NCBI RefSeq assembly: GCF_000234805.1
Contig: NC_016645.1
Coordinates: 186,001-250,000, forward strand
Length of the DNA stretch: 64,000 bases
Direction: 5' to 3'
From: Pyrobaculum ferrireducens
GTDB taxonomy: Archaea > Thermoproteota > Thermoprotei > Thermoproteales > Thermoproteaceae
In this document: positions 34,198 through 43,543 of the stretch, piece after piece
How positions within the stretch are numbered: the stretch's first letter is position 1
How the letters are laid out: each line of letters starts with the position of its first letter
Made by a program: the position numbers and the translations under genes
Notes under the pieces: model-generated
Database searches by the model: none
Told to the model about the DNA's origin: nothing
The model's input: only the letters and a program-made list of their open reading frames with translations

Positions 34198-35091
34198 GTG
34201 GAGTTGAGGAGAATTATCAGGGTGGGGGAGAGGTCTTTTGGGATTACTCTGCCTAAGGAGTGGGTTGAGGTGCACGGGCTGGGGGTGGGCTCACCTGTGA
34301 AGGTTATTGTGGATAGGGAGAAGATAACTGTTTTGCCTAGCTCGGAGGCGGGGGCGGCGAGGAGGGTGTCGATCAAGGGCGACGACGTGGAGAAGATTGT
34401 GCGTGACGTTATTGCGTACTATATAGAGGGGGCGGATGAGTTGGAGATTGAGACGAGGAATATTTCGGAGGTTGTGACGAGGATTGAGGGCAAGTTGCCG
34501 GGGGTTGTGTTGATGGAGCTCAGCGGCGTCTTGAGGCTGAGGATTGTTACTAGGGAGGATATAAACATCGACGAGGCGGTTAGGAGTATGTACACCACGG
34601 TGGACGCCATGTTCGCCTTGTTTCTCCAGATGCTTAGCCTAGACAGGAGGGAGCTGGCTGAGGAGATCCTCCGCCTCGACGATCAGCTCGACCGCCTCTA
34701 CTTCTTTTCTCTTAGGACTGTTAAGCGGAATATTGTACAGAGGCCTGAGCACTACGTGGATTACGTAATTACGATAAAGAATCTTGAACATGTCGGCGAC
34801 GCGATTGACCGCGCCACTAACTACTATCTGCAGAACGTCGTGGCTTGCAAGGCGGAGGTGCTGGACCTCTTCAAAAAGGTGTATACATTTATGCAGGACG
34901 CGTTCAACGCCTTCTACAACAACGAGACGGGGAAGGCGCTGGCCGTCTTGACTAGGCGCGCCAAGCTGGAGAAGGAGGCTCTCCAGATCATATGTCCGCA
35001 GGCCGCGGCCATCATGCACGAGGCGGCTTCTATTGTAGGTTTCGCGGCCGATATTGCGGAGGCCGCCTATTCAAAGGCGGTGAGGAGATGA
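34198..35091 (+). CDS. PhoU-domain regulator with N-terminal AbrB-like domain
   Basis: A 297-residue protein. The first 45 residues (ELRRIIRVGERSFGITLPKEWVEVHGLGVGSPVKVIVD) form a SpoVT/AbrB-type swapped-hairpin DNA-binding domain; the remainder is two PhoU-like helical repeats, the first with DDQLDRLYFFSLRTV near residue 159. This archaeal combination usually acts in phosphate regulation. GTG 34198 lies below GATATATAG. It overlaps the following DUF1614 gene by four bases. Confidence 0.82.
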   Translation: MELRRIIRVGERSFGITLPKEWVEVHGLGVGSPVKVIVDREKITVLPSSEAGAARRVSIKGDDVEKIVRDVIAYYIEGADELEIETRNISEVVTRIEGKLPGVVLMELSGVLRLRIVTREDINIDEAVRSMYTTVDAMFALFLQMLSLDRRELAEEILRLDDQLDRLYFFSLRTVKRNIVQRPEHYVDYVITIKNLEHVGDAIDRATNYYLQNVVACKAEVLDLFKKVYTFMQDAFNAFYNNETGKALAVLTRRAKLEKEALQIICPQAAAIMHEAASIVGFAADIAEAAYSKAVRR

Positions 35092-35780
35092 GGATAATCA
35101 TAGCGTGGCCTTTTTACGGGGTGCTGGGCCTGCTCTACGCCGGGCTGGCCGTCTTGCTCATGCCCTTCTTCACACTCTCCTTTGTAGACGTCTTGAGGAC
35201 TTCGGGCATGCACATAGTCGCGGCTTTACTTCTAGGTAGCTCAATAACGCTCCTGAGCCTCGTCACGAGCCCCGTCAACGTCGTGGTGTACTCCTTCTCT
35301 CGGAGGGAGTACCTCCCAGTGGTGGACTACGTAGTTGTGTTCGGAATCCCCGTGCCGATACCCCAGGTGGTTTTTAGAGAGGAGAGATCCTACCTGGCTG
35401 TTAACCTAGGCGGCGCCGTGGTTCCGCTGGCGGTGGCCACCTTCCTCATGGCTCAGTTTTTTAAGCCGGAGCTCCTAGCCTCCATAGCGGCGGCGTCTGT
35501 GTTGACAAACGCAGTGAGCCGCGTGGTGCCTAACATAGGGGTTGTGACCCCCGCGCTGGCTCCCCCCATCATCGCCGTGCTTTCCGCCCTCCTTGCCGGA
35601 GGAGGGCCTGTAGCCACTTACATAACTGCTGTGTATGGCACCATCATCGGGGCGGATTTGCTAAATCTAAGGAGGGTGCTCAGGCACAAGCCGCCCTTTG
35701 TCTCTATCGGCGGGGCCGGCGTCTTCGACGGCATATTCCTAAGCGGAGTCGTCGCTACCCTCCTCTCAAAATTATTCTAG
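35088..35780 (+). CDS. DUF1614 family membrane protein
   Basis: A 230-residue polytopic protein with six or seven hydrophobic segments (residues 8-26, 40-66, 80-100, 112-128, 140-160, 168-185, 208-226). It fits DUF1614, a family without a known role that often lies beside PhoU-like genes. Start ATG 35088 overlaps the PhoU stop (ATGA), so the two are coupled. Possibly an ion or phosphate-linked membrane component; this is from context only. Confidence 0.7.
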   Translation: MRIIIAWPFYGVLGLLYAGLAVLLMPFFTLSFVDVLRTSGMHIVAALLLGSSITLLSLVTSPVNVVVYSFSRREYLPVVDYVVVFGIPVPIPQVVFREERSYLAVNLGGAVVPLAVATFLMAQFFKPELLASIAAASVLTNAVSRVVPNIGVVTPALAPPIIAVLSALLAGGGPVATYITAVYGTIIGADLLNLRRVLRHKPPFVSIGGAGVFDGIFLSGVVATLLSKLF

Positions 35781-36010
35781 AGAGGAGGCGGATCTACGGC
35801 AACGGCGGGAGGCGTGGGGGCGCCTTGCCGTAGCCGCCCTGGGTTTAAGACTTCAATACTTTAAATAGATTTCTATTGAAAAAGATAAAAGATGAGTCAA
35901 ATTTAAAAATTATATTTCTTTTATTTGTTTTTTATAGGTCTGGCGCGGCGTCCCCTTTATTAATATAGATGGATTTTAAATATGTCATATAGTGTAACAT
36001 TGATAAAAAT
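35781..36010. other. AT-rich gap with a hairpin
   Basis: After DUF1614, a strong hairpin CTACGGCAA/TTGCCGTAG (35794-35802 with 35825-35833) with an inner GGCG/CGCC lies 14 bases past the stop, a candidate 3' processing or termination structure. The rest (about 35860-36005) is markedly AT-rich, with several TATA-like runs and no coding frame on either strand. Confidence 0.5.
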
Positions 36011-36469
36011 TTATATAATCTCCCCCGCGTGGGGGTACCCCTGTCTCACCCCCTTCCCCGCGTACTGCTCCAAGCCGCCTCTCAGCATCTGCACCAGGTT
36101 CCATACATGTTTCCTCGTCCTATCCAGCGCAATTTCCTTCAACTTCTTGTCGTCGCCGCCCCCCTCCTCCTCGTGTACAGTCACGTCTAGCACCAAGACG
36201 CCGGTTTCTATCTGTAGATGCATGAGGCCTATGGAGGTGGCTAGGTAGCTGTATTTATCCACCGGGGTGGGGCCCACCCACCCCAGCACGATCACCGCGT
36301 CGCACCCCTCTTTTATCAGCTTCAGGGCCCCCCACACGGTGTTTTTTATGCCAGGCACAGTCAGCCTCCGCACCGCGGTGTGTGGGAGCAGGCTTTTCAG
36401 CTCGTCGATAGCCACCGCGCCCATGTCCACCCTGGCGAAGGTTGTGTCGACGACGCCTATGCAAGACAC
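36011..36469 (-). CDS. ribC: Riboflavin synthase, archaeal type
   Basis: Forms riboflavin from two 6,7-dimethyl-8-ribityllumazines. This 152-residue protein belongs to the archaeal riboflavin synthase family, derived from lumazine synthase rather than bacterial RibE. Typical segments are GVVDTTFARVDMGAVAIDEL at the N-terminus, VPGIKNTVWGALKLI near 38, and the C-terminal GGLEQYAGKGVRQGYPHAG. It is divergent from a NikR-like regulator across a 38-base gap. Confidence 0.9.
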   Translation of the reverse strand: MSCIGVVDTTFARVDMGAVAIDELKSLLPHTAVRRLTVPGIKNTVWGALKLIKEGCDAVIVLGWVGPTPVDKYSYLATSIGLMHLQIETGVLVLDVTVHEEEGGGDDKKLKEIALDRTRKHVWNLVQMLRGGLEQYAGKGVRQGYPHAGEII

Positions 36470-36507
36470 GGCTTAATAGAGCATAGTATATAAATAGCTG
36501 ATTCCAG
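36470..36507. promoter_or_regulatory. Divergent promoter of ribC and nikR-like gene
   Basis: The 38-base gap has one TATA box, AGTATATAAATAG (36484-36496), that reads as ATTTATATAC on the other strand. It lies 20-26 bases from both starts, so the two leaderless genes appear to share one near-palindromic TATA element. The NikR-like product could regulate both. Confidence 0.55.
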
Positions 36508-36885
36508 GTGGTTGGTGTGAAGAGGTTTGGCGTGTCACTGCCTAAGGAGGTGGCTGAGGAGGTGGAGAAGATGTCTCAAGACATGGGCGTCACGAGGAGC
36601 GAGATCGTGGCGGTTGCTCTGCAGGAGTATCTAGAGGCGAGGAGGGACCACGCCGACGCCGCCCATGAGTGCCTCGGCGTCGTGCTGGCGGTCAGCGACT
36701 CTTTTTCAGACATAGGGGAGATTATTGAAGACAACAAGGGGCACATAGTGGCGTACACCCACCTACATGTAGACGGAAAGTGCTTGACAATTGCGGTGGT
36801 TAGGGGGAGCGGTAGCGAAATCGAGAGGCTAAGCCTAGCCATGTCTAGAAAGGCGCAGCTCACCCGTTACGTGCCGCTTAGATGA
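36508..36885 (+). CDS. nikR: NikR-like metal-responsive ribbon-helix-helix regulator
   Basis: A 125-residue transcription factor. The N-terminal RHH domain (VKRFGVSLPKEVAEEVEKM ... VTRSEIVAVALQEYL) is followed by an ACT-like metal-binding domain. The nickel ligands are kept: His in GHIVAYTHLHVDGKCLTI (an early His, the two of HLH, and Cys), matching His76/His87/His89/Cys95 of E. coli NikR. GTG 36508 is the chosen start. The metal could be nickel or another. Four-base overlap with the JAMM gene. Confidence 0.82.
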   Translation: MVGVKRFGVSLPKEVAEEVEKMSQDMGVTRSEIVAVALQEYLEARRDHADAAHECLGVVLAVSDSFSDIGEIIEDNKGHIVAYTHLHVDGKCLTIAVVRGSGSEIERLSLAMSRKAQLTRYVPLR

Positions 36886-37259
36886 AGATACCCGGCAGAT
36901 TCCTGAAGGAGGCGAGGCAGAGGTGCGTGCCCAGGGAGGAGTGCGTCGCGCTTCTACTAGGCAGGGGGGACACTGTTATGAGGTGGACGTGGGTGAGGAA
37001 CGTGGCGGGGAGCCCCCTGGCCTTCAGGATAGACCCCGAGGAGATGTACAGAGCCATTACAGAGGCGGAGGAGTCCGGCCTGGAGCTTCTGGCCATATTC
37101 CACAGCCACCCGGGCCCCCCCGTGCCGAGCGCTGTGGATATGCGCTACATGAGGCTCTGGCCTGTGGTTTGGGTGATATCCGACGTCTACAGCTGGAGGA
37201 CCGCGGCGTGGCGGGCGGGGGGTGGGGATTTGAGAGAGGTGCCGCTGGAGTTTGTATGA
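36882..37259 (+). CDS. JAMM/MPN metallopeptidase
   Basis: A 125-residue JAB/MPN+ domain, the isopeptidase fold that releases ubiquitin-like modifiers. The zinc site HSHPGPPVPSAVDMRYM is near residue 73, matching HxHPx(7)SxxD with the catalytic Glu in EECVALLLG near residue 20. A MoaD/ThiS-like protein (30987-31259) occurs in the window but lacks the usual diglycine. Overlaps its neighbours on both sides by four bases, so nikR, JAMM and the M24 gene form one operon. Confidence 0.85.
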   Translation: MKIPGRFLKEARQRCVPREECVALLLGRGDTVMRWTWVRNVAGSPLAFRIDPEEMYRAITEAEESGLELLAIFHSHPGPPVPSAVDMRYMRLWPVVWVISDVYSWRTAAWRAGGGDLREVPLEFV

Positions 37260-38227
37260 TAGTGGCGACCACCACAGTCAACTTCGCCTATCTCACGGGG
37301 GTGTGGGTCGAGTCCTACGAGCGCTTCAAGGCGGCGGTGAGGTGCGGAGAGCGCATCGCTGTGGTTGTCCCGGCCCTGGACGCGGGCAGGGTGGGCGGCG
37401 AGGTGTATGCGTATAGAGACGGGGAGGACCCGGCGCTTGTGCTGAGGGATGCGGCGCGGGGTTGCCCACAGGAGGTGGTCTACGTCGACGGCGGCACCAC
37501 GCTCCGCCATTTTGAAATTATAAAGAGAGCGTTCCCCCATGCGGAGTTCCGCCTCGCCGACGATTTGCTGAGAGAGATGCGCGCCGTGAAGCGGGAAGAG
37601 GAGATCGAGAGGATTAGGACGGCCGTTGCGAAGATACGGGAGGTTTTGGAGGCTGTGGAGCTTTCTCCCGGCGTCACGGAGCGGGAGGTGGCCTTTAGAA
37701 TATACGGCGCGTTGTACAACGCAGGTCTCCAGCCGGGGCCCATCTTGGCGCAGTTCGGAGCCAACACGACCGTGCCCCACCAGGAGCCCACAGACAAGAG
37801 GCTCCAAGTAGGTGAGGCGGTGGTGCTGGACGTCGCCGCGTCCTACCGCGGCTACTTCGGAGACTTGACCAACTCCTTTTTCTACGGCGACACGCCTCCC
37901 CAGTACGCAGAGCTACTTGAAATAGTTAGAGAGGCTCAGCAGGCGGCTCTGAGATCCGCGGCGCCGGGCGTAGCCGCGCGTGAGGTAGACGCCGCGGCTC
38001 GTCGAGTGATAGAGGAGGGGGGATACGGCCGGTATTTTATACACCGGACAGGGCACGGGCTGGGTCTGGAGATCCACGAGGCGCCGGACATCTCCCCGGG
38101 CTCGGGAGATGTCCTGCGCCCAGGCATGGTATTTACAATAGAGCCCGGCATCTACCTGCCGGGACGCTACGGCGCGCGGCTTGAAATAGACGTGGTGGTT
38201 AGGGAAAAAGGGGTGGAGGTTTTATGA
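37256..38227 (+). CDS. M24-family aminopeptidase (Xaa-Pro type)
   Basis: A 323-residue creatinase/aminopeptidase-fold enzyme. An N-terminal creatinase-like domain (about 1-110) precedes the pita-bread domain. The metal ligands are Asp in VLDVAASYRGYFGD (two Asp near residues 192 and 203), His in HRTGHGLGLEIHE near 264, Glu in FTIEPGIY near 292 and Glu in ARLEIDVVV near 307. The start is ATG 37256, coupled to the JAMM gene; a longer upstream frame is antisense to nothing useful and overlaps the JAMM gene. Confidence 0.85.
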   Translation: MIVATTTVNFAYLTGVWVESYERFKAAVRCGERIAVVVPALDAGRVGGEVYAYRDGEDPALVLRDAARGCPQEVVYVDGGTTLRHFEIIKRAFPHAEFRLADDLLREMRAVKREEEIERIRTAVAKIREVLEAVELSPGVTEREVAFRIYGALYNAGLQPGPILAQFGANTTVPHQEPTDKRLQVGEAVVLDVAASYRGYFGDLTNSFFYGDTPPQYAELLEIVREAQQAALRSAAPGVAAREVDAAARRVIEEGGYGRYFIHRTGHGLGLEIHEAPDISPGSGDVLRPGMVFTIEPGIYLPGRYGARLEIDVVVREKGVEVL

Positions 38228-38383
38228 CGAGAGTACGCAACTCGCCTCTCTGAGAAACTTCGCCAGATGTGGAGCTACGTTGGAGAGCTTCGCGACGGCG
38301 GTGTCGACGTCGTCGTTTGGAGACACTCCATACCTCCTCAAGACGTGGGTGTGGATCCCCATTACCTCAGCAACCAAGGCCAT
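38222..38383 (-). CDS. Small hypothetical protein downstream of the SRP RNA
   Basis: A 53-residue, mainly helical protein (MALVAEVMGIHTHVLRRYGV ... DVDTAVAKLSNVAPHLAKFL). The ATTTTTTAAAAT box (minus strand, about 38401-38412) puts the leaderless start at ATG 38383; the ATG at 38398 is an alternative. The open frame extends further up to 38695, but that part is antisense or in-phase with the SRP RNA gene and is not credible protein. Convergent overlap of 6 bases with the M24 gene. No family recognised. Confidence 0.5.
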   Translation of the reverse strand: MALVAEVMGIHTHVLRRYGVSPNDDVDTAVAKLSNVAPHLAKFLREASCVLSS

Positions 38384-38481
38384 GTGTACACCGTACATCC
38401 ATTTTAAAAAATCCTCCGTAGCGCCGTGGCCGCCGAGGCGCCCAGCGTCTAAACACGCCGTTGAGAGTGTCGAATCCGCCG

Positions 38482-38809
38482 GAGTCGGGGGATAGGCGGC
38501 GGCTACCCGGAGCCGACGCGGCCTCCATACGGCGCCCGCCCAGGCGTCTCTCCCCCCGGCTTCCCAGGGAACGCGCCGGCTGCGGGTTAGGCGTGCTCCC
38601 TCCCGGACCTCCGCCGTTTCCCCGCATGCCCAGGTCCCCCCGGTCCTACGGCCGGAGTAGCCTGGGGACCGGCGCCCCCCTGGACCGGGGCTCATCGGTA
38701 AGCCCAGACGGCACGTCGCTGGAGGCCGCGCCCGGCCCCGGTTTCGGGCCCCCTAGCCTGGGTCCGCCTGTCGGCGGAGCACGGCAGGCACGCCGTGCAG
38801 CCCCCCGCC
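38482..38809 (-). ncRNA. ffs: Signal recognition particle 7S RNA
   Basis: On the minus strand the conserved helix 8 signature reads GGAGGTCCGGGAGGGAGCA then CGCCTAACCCG, the symmetric-loop and GGAG-type tetraloop where SRP54 binds, with flanking GCATGCGGGGAAAC. A helix 6-like hairpin GGGCTTACC-GATGAGCCC lies further 5'. The 5' end (GGCGGGGGGCTG) can pair with the 3' end (CCCCCGACTCC). A TTTTTAAAC box at 38831-38839 lies about 26 bases above the 5' end. Ends are estimated; the 328-base length suits archaeal 7S RNA (about 300-320). Confidence 0.85.
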
Positions 38810-38830
38810 GGTATAGCACAGAGTATTAGT

Positions 38831-40396
38831 TTAAAAAGTTGTGGGTTGCCTATCGGGCGGGCCCCAGCCCCCGCCGCCCGGCGTCTCGATTACAACCTCG
38901 TCTCCTGGATCTAGATCTACCACCGACTTGCTCTGGAGCTCCAACACCTCGCCGCTTGCCTTCTTTATGTAGACGCGGCCCGGCTTGCCGGGCTCTCCCC
39001 CGTGTAGGCCCCAGGGGCCTGTTTTGAACCTATCTGCAAGTACTGCCAGACGCGCGGGCGCCGCCACTTTAAAAGCTCTTATAATGCCGTCGCCTCCCCT
39101 CCACCTCCCCCGGCCGCCGCTACCCTCCCTTATTCTGTACGCCGTGAATATCAGTGGGTATACCCTCTCAGCGATTTCTATGGGGGTGTTTAGCGTATTT
39201 GTCATGTTTACATGGACCCCCGAGACGCCGTGCTTACCCGGCCTCCCGCCGGTCCCTCCTCCGATAGTTTCATAGTAGCTCCAGTACCTCCCTTGGTAGA
39301 CGCCGCCCATCATCACGTTCATCATCGTCCCAGACCCCGCCGCGGGCACCCTGTCCGGCAGGGCCTGCGACAGCGCCTTAAAGACGGCGTCAGCCGCCCT
39401 CTGGCTAGTCTCGAGATTGCCCCCAGCCACGGGCGCCGGCTTTCTGGGATTGAGCAGACTCCCCTCGGGGGCCCTCACGGAGATGCATGAGTAGAACCCC
39501 TCGTTGGTGGGTACCTCGCCCCGCATGAGGCTTCTAATGGGGAAGGAAGTCGCGGCGTAGGTTACCCCCAGAACCGCGTTGAGGGGGGCCTCCACCTGCG
39601 GGCTTGTGCCGGTGTAATCCGCCTCGACGCATCTATCCACCGCGAGCCTCACGGAGATCTTTACAAACCCATCGCCGAGTTCTAGATAGTCCTCGGCGGC
39701 GTAGACCCCCCTCGGCCACTTGGCTATCTCCTCCTCCGCCACGCGGCGCCCGTAGTCGATGGCCGCCCTCCAAGCCTCCGCGACGCGTCCGCCGTATTTC
39801 TCAAAGAGGTCGACGACGCGGCGGCTACCCACCACATTAGCCGCTATCTGGGCGTTTAAATCGCCTAGAGTAGCCTCAGGTGTCTTGACGTTAGACAGCC
39901 AGACGGAGAGGACCTCTCTATTGAGCTCCCCCCTCCTCATAATCTTCACCGGCGGCAGTACGAAGCCCTCTTCGTATATAGTCTTGGCATTTGGGTTTAT
40001 ACTCCCCGGCACGGGCCCCCCTACGTCTACGTGGTGGGCCTTATTCACCAAATACGCCACGAGGCGGCCGCGCCAGAAAACCGGCGTGACAACCATGACG
40101 TCGTTTAGATGGGTGCCCGATATGTACGGGTCGTTTAAAACCACCACATCGCCCTCCTCAAGCTCAACCCCAGCCCCGCGCAGAGCCTTGAACATGTTCT
40201 TCACGCCGATGTAGAACGAGCCCAGGTGTACGGGGATGTGCTCAGCCTGCGCCACTATCTCCCCATCGGCGTTCAGCACGGCAACGCTGTGATCCATACG
40301 TTCCCTTATGTTTGGAGAAAACGCAGAATTCCTAAGCGCAATCCCCGCCTCCTCGGCTATATACACCGTGGCCCTGTAGATAAGCTCCCAGCTCAT
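38831..40396 (-). CDS. hyuB: Hydantoinase/oxoprolinase B subunit
   Basis: A 521-residue subunit of an ATP-dependent 5-oxoprolinase/N-methylhydantoinase-type ring opener. Family blocks: [27 protein letters not shown] at the N-terminus, [25 protein letters not shown] near 95, [28 protein letters not shown] near 390, and [11 protein letters not shown] at the end. ATG 40396 overlaps the hyuA stop by four bases. Substrate (hydantoin, oxoproline or a ketone such as acetone) is not decided. Confidence 0.88.
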   Translation of the reverse strand: MSWELIYRATVYIAEEAGIALRNSAFSPNIRERMDHSVAVLNADGEIVAQAEHIPVHLGSFYIGVKNMFKALRGAGVELEEGDVVVLNDPYISGTHLNDVMVVTPVFWRGRLVAYLVNKAHHVDVGGPVPGSINPNAKTIYEEGFVLPPVKIMRRGELNREVLSVWLSNVKTPEATLGDLNAQIAANVVGSRRVVDLFEKYGGRVAEAWRAAIDYGRRVAEEEIAKWPRGVYAAEDYLELGDGFVKISVRLAVDRCVEADYTGTSPQVEAPLNAVLGVTYAATSFPIRSLMRGEVPTNEGFYSCISVRAPEGSLLNPRKPAPVAGGNLETSQRAADAVFKALSQALPDRVPAAGSGTMMNVMMGGVYQGRYWSYYETIGGGTGGRPGKHGVSGVHVNMTNTLNTPIEIAERVYPLIFTAYRIREGSGGRGRWRGGDGIIRAFKVAAPARLAVLADRFKTGPWGLHGGEPGKPGRVYIKKASGEVLELQSKSVVDLDPGDEVVIETPGGGGWGPPDRQPTTF

Positions 40397-42336
40397 AACC
40401 TCAGCACAAGTGATCCGAGCGGACCCACCTCCACTCTCCACCTAGGCGGCACCACCGTCGCCGAGTGCCTCTCCTCTATAACAGCCGGCCCCTCCGTCTT
40501 AAATCCGCGCGGTAGCTCCTCCCTCTTGTATACGGGAGTCTCTACCCACTCCCCGAAGTATACCCTGCGGTATGTAGGCCTGGGCTCGCCGGTTGCTTCC
40601 GGCTCGCGCAGTCTCGGCCTCCTCCGCGCCACCACCGCGAACACCCTCACCGTCACAACCTCAATCGGCTTGTCTAGCCTGAAGCCGTAGGTGGCGAGGT
40701 GCTTCTCTTCAAACGCCCTCCTCACCTCCTCCAGAGAGGCGGGTCTACCCACCGGCACCACTAGCTCCCAGCCCTGGCCTTGGTACCTCACGTCCGCCAG
40801 CCTGACGTAGTAAGTGGGGCCGACGGGCGAGAGAGACTCCTCAAGTCTTCTGTAGGCCTCCTCCAGGTCTCTCGGGTAGGAGGCCCTAGCCTCGAATTTG
40901 CTGTCTGCAAACAACATGCCGAGTGCCGTGAAGACGCCGGGCCCTGGGGGGATCACCACCGTCTTGACGCCCAGCTCCTCTGCCAGCTCCGCGGCGTGCT
41001 GTGGGCCGGCGCCGCCGAAGGCAAACAGGGCGAACTCGGACGGGTCGAGGCCCCTCTCCACGGTAACCAGCCTCACAGCCCTGGCCATTTCGAGATTGGC
41101 GAGCTGGACGGCGCTCCAGGCAACCTCCACGGGGTCGCCCAGCCGCCTGAAGGATTTATAGGCGGCGTCCGCGTCTAGCTTCATCTCTCCCCCCAGCAAC
41201 TGCGCCACGCGACCCAGGACGACGTTTGCGTCTGTGATAGTGGGCTCCACGCCGCCCCGTCCGTAGCACACCGGGCCGGGCTCCGCCCCCGCGCTGACGG
41301 GCCCCACCCTAAGCGCCCCGCCCTCGTCTCTCCATATGATGGTGCCGCCCCCGGCTGACACCTCCGCCAGGTCGATAAACGGAAACCTCACCGGGTACCC
41401 CGAGCCCTTTACCAACCTGCCGTGGTGCGCCTCGCCGCCCACCTCGTACTCCGTGGTGATGCTGGGCTCCGAGTTGACCACCGTCCCGGCCTTGGCCGTG
41501 GTGCCCCCCATGTCGAAGCTTATCACACGGGGCAGTCCGAGAATCTTCGCGAACTCCGCCGCGGCCACGACGCCGCCAGCCGGGCCGGACTCTATTAAAT
41601 GCACCGGCCTCCTGGCGGCCTCCTCCACGGTCACCAGCCCGCCGGAGCTGGACATGACGTAGAGCCTGCCGCCCCGCGACTCTACATATCTCCCCAGCTC
41701 CTCCAGGTAGCGGCCCACCAGCGGCATCAAGGCGGCGTTGACCACCGCCGTCGAGGTCCTCTCGTACTCCCTAGGCTCCGGCGCCACCTCGCTGGATAGG
41801 GACACGTAGCGGAAAAACCTCCTCAGAACCTCGCCGGCCCTCGCCTCGTTTGAAGGGTTTATATACGAGTGGAGGAAAGACACGGCTACGGAAACCACGC
41901 CCGACTCCACAGCCTCCTTCGCGTACCGCTCAACCTCGCCGGGGTCCACCTCCTTCAGCACGGTCCCGTCGGCGAGTGTCCTCTCGTCAACTTCAAACCT
42001 CAGCTCTCTGGGCACTATGGACCTGGGCTTGTCGAAATAGAGATCGTACAGCCTCGGCCGGTTCTGCCTCCCAATTTCAATCACGTCCCTAAACCCCCTT
42101 GTGGTGAAGAGAGCCACCTTCGGCAACTCCAGCCCTATCTGCCCCAGCAAGGCGTTTGTCCCTATTGTGGAGGCGTGGAGGACCTCCTCCACCTTCGGCA
42201 ACCGGGAGAGGCCGTCGATGACAGCTTGTTCCGGCTTTCTAGGCGTCGAAAGGATTTTGTACGCCAAGAGGCGCCCCTCCTCATCCACCGCCACGAAGTC
42301 GGTGAAGGTACCACCCACGTCTACTGCGACTATCAC
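40393..42336 (-). CDS. hyuA: Hydantoinase/oxoprolinase A subunit
   Basis: The 647-residue ATP-using partner, first gene of the pair. It opens with the ASKHA phosphate motif [20 protein letters not shown], and later carries [13 protein letters not shown] near 270 and [18 protein letters not shown] near 435, the two further ATP-site motifs. The GTG start is 20 bases below an AAATATAATGG box. Together with hyuB it forms a two-subunit amide-bond or carboxylating enzyme; both subunits are needed in this family. Confidence 0.9.
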   Translation of the reverse strand: MIVAVDVGGTFTDFVAVDEEGRLLAYKILSTPRKPEQAVIDGLSRLPKVEEVLHASTIGTNALLGQIGLELPKVALFTTRGFRDVIEIGRQNRPRLYDLYFDKPRSIVPRELRFEVDERTLADGTVLKEVDPGEVERYAKEAVESGVVSVAVSFLHSYINPSNEARAGEVLRRFFRYVSLSSEVAPEPREYERTSTAVVNAALMPLVGRYLEELGRYVESRGGRLYVMSSSGGLVTVEEAARRPVHLIESGPAGGVVAAAEFAKILGLPRVISFDMGGTTAKAGTVVNSEPSITTEYEVGGEAHHGRLVKGSGYPVRFPFIDLAEVSAGGGTIIWRDEGGALRVGPVSAGAEPGPVCYGRGGVEPTITDANVVLGRVAQLLGGEMKLDADAAYKSFRRLGDPVEVAWSAVQLANLEMARAVRLVTVERGLDPSEFALFAFGGAGPQHAAELAEELGVKTVVIPPGPGVFTALGMLFADSKFEARASYPRDLEEAYRRLEESLSPVGPTYYVRLADVRYQGQGWELVVPVGRPASLEEVRRAFEEKHLATYGFRLDKPIEVVTVRVFAVVARRRPRLREPEATGEPRPTYRRVYFGEWVETPVYKREELPRGFKTEGPAVIEERHSATVVPPRWRVEVGPLGSLVLRL

Positions 42337-42675
42337 GACCTCTTCCTAAAAATTCCAAATATAATGGCTGTCATAGGTGTAGAACGACTATATAAATAGA
42401 TGCGTTGAGAAGCCCTGCCCCGCGTTCACCATCTGCCCGTTGTGGAGTCCATGTCGTGATGAGGGAGGCGGCCGCCGCAAAAAATGGCATGGTTAATTGA
42501 TAAGTGGCAGAGAGTCCAGCGGCGCGGGCATGTATGGGATGCATCTCAGCGATGAAAGTCGTGTGTTATTACAATTATTCAACAGCGATGATACGACACA
42601 TATGAAGCTACGCCGTTGTCGGTACCACATGCACACAGCTAAGTCATCAGGAGTGACATAGGCGACGGCGTCGAG
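42337..42675. other. Non-coding gap between hyuA and tRNA-Arg
   Basis: Contains a strong plus-strand TATA box CTATATAAATAG at 42389-42400 with no reading frame downstream, and a CTATGTCAC/TGATGAC arrangement near 42640. No complete C/D or H/ACA layout and no tRNA could be found in it; the TATA box may drive an unrecognised short RNA. Confidence 0.35.
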
Positions 42676-42764
42676 GCGGGCCCGGTGGGATTTGAACCCA
42701 CGACCTACGGCTCTCTCCGCCGCGCTCCGAAGGCCGCCGCTCTACCGGGCTGAGCCACGGGCCC
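42676..42764 (-). tRNA. tRNA-Arg(TCG) with a 15-base intron
   Basis: Minus strand. Acceptor GGGCCCG/CGGGCCC, D arm GCTC-AGCCCGGTA-GAGC, anticodon stem GCGGC/GCCGT with loop CT-TCG-GA, T arm GTGGG-TTCAAAT-CCCAC; discriminator G, CCA not encoded. After base 37 there is an insert AGCGCGGGCGGAGAG before base 38, the standard archaeal intron site. An AATATTTAAAAAT box lies about 25 bases upstream (42786-42798). Confidence 0.92.
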
Positions 42765-42849
42765 TTTACATTTATCATGTGGATTTTTAAATATTTTCTT
42801 GAAGTGATCATGAAATTCGGAGAGGTGGCGATGTGGTTAAGTTTCGTGG

Positions 42850-43269
42850 CTACTGCCCCCTTGGTCTTTTGTACTGTGTGATGTGCTTCGCGTTTGTGTG
42901 GTTTAGTAGCTTCTCGTCTGCTGTGTAGAAGTCAACGCCCAGGGACTCCGCCAGCGATATGTACGCCGCGTCGTAAACAGTGACGCCCAGCCTCAGCGCC
43001 GTTTCTAGCACCCGCGCCGGCTCGACGTCGATAATCTCGATATCCGTCTGGTGGAGGAGCTTAAGCGCCTCTACCGCCTTGTCTCTGCTGATTATCCCTC
43101 TGAGTGCGTATTTCCGCAGGGCGCTGGCCACCTCAAGCCATAGGCACGGCGGGGCGGAGGCCCTCACTCTGCCGGCTAGGTGATCATCTCTCAGCTTCCT
43201 CGCCTCTTGGTGGTGGGGCTCGGGGAGCGCCCACTTGACGACTACCGAGGCGTCAACTACGAGCCTCAC
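42850..43269 (-). CDS. vapC: VapC-type PIN-domain toxin
   Basis: A 139-residue endoribonuclease. The acidic PIN residues are visible: Asp in VVDASVVVKWAL near residue 6, Glu in WLEVASALRKYAL near 45, Asp in TVYDAAYISLAE near 99 and Asp in DFYTADEKLL near 117. It overlaps the upstream antitoxin by 17 bases, the usual TA arrangement. Targets in VapC systems are often tRNA or rRNA; the tRNA-Arg gene lies next door, but this adjacency alone says nothing on target. Confidence 0.9.
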   Translation of the reverse strand: MRLVVDASVVVKWALPEPHHQEARKLRDDHLAGRVRASAPPCLWLEVASALRKYALRGIISRDKAVEALKLLHQTDIEIIDVEPARVLETALRLGVTVYDAAYISLAESLGVDFYTADEKLLNHTNAKHITQYKRPRGQ

Positions 43270-43489
43270 GCTCCTCTCTTATCCACTGGGTGGAGTAGTC
43301 GCTGTCTATCTCCAGCCCGGCTGATAGGCTGTCCAGCGCGGCGGCCAGCCTCCTGGCTTTCTCCTCCCGCACCCTCTGCTCTAGGTACCTTCTTATCTCC
43401 TCTGCGTAGTTTATGCCGAGTTTTTCAAGCTCCTCCTTCAGCCTCCTGGGCACCCTCACGCCGATTACCACGCTCACGTTTACATACAA
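43253..43489 (-). CDS. vapB: VapB-type antitoxin
   Basis: A 78-residue partner of VapC: an N-terminal ribbon-helix-helix (VSVVIGVRVPRRLKEELEKLGI ... EEIRRYLEQRV) for DNA binding, then an acidic C-terminal tail (LDSLSAGLEIDSDYSTQW) that would occupy the toxin. It likely represses its own promoter. Confidence 0.85.
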   Translation of the reverse strand: MYVNVSVVIGVRVPRRLKEELEKLGINYAEEIRRYLEQRVREEKARRLAAALDSLSAGLEIDSDYSTQWIREEREARS

Positions 43490-43543
43490 TGTTTACTTTA
43501 AAAAGTTAACGTATAACTTTATAAGCTGTGCGTCGAGAGATGT

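Noticed and set aside
36923-37255. Long N-terminal extension of the M24 peptidase frame
   Set aside because: It overlaps the well-supported JAMM gene in another frame and has no peptidase features; ATG 37256 is coupled to the JAMM stop.
38222-38695. 158-codon open frame on the minus strand
   Set aside because: Most of it lies over the SRP RNA and has unnatural Arg/Gly/Pro-rich composition; only the last 53 codons with their own TATA box are kept.
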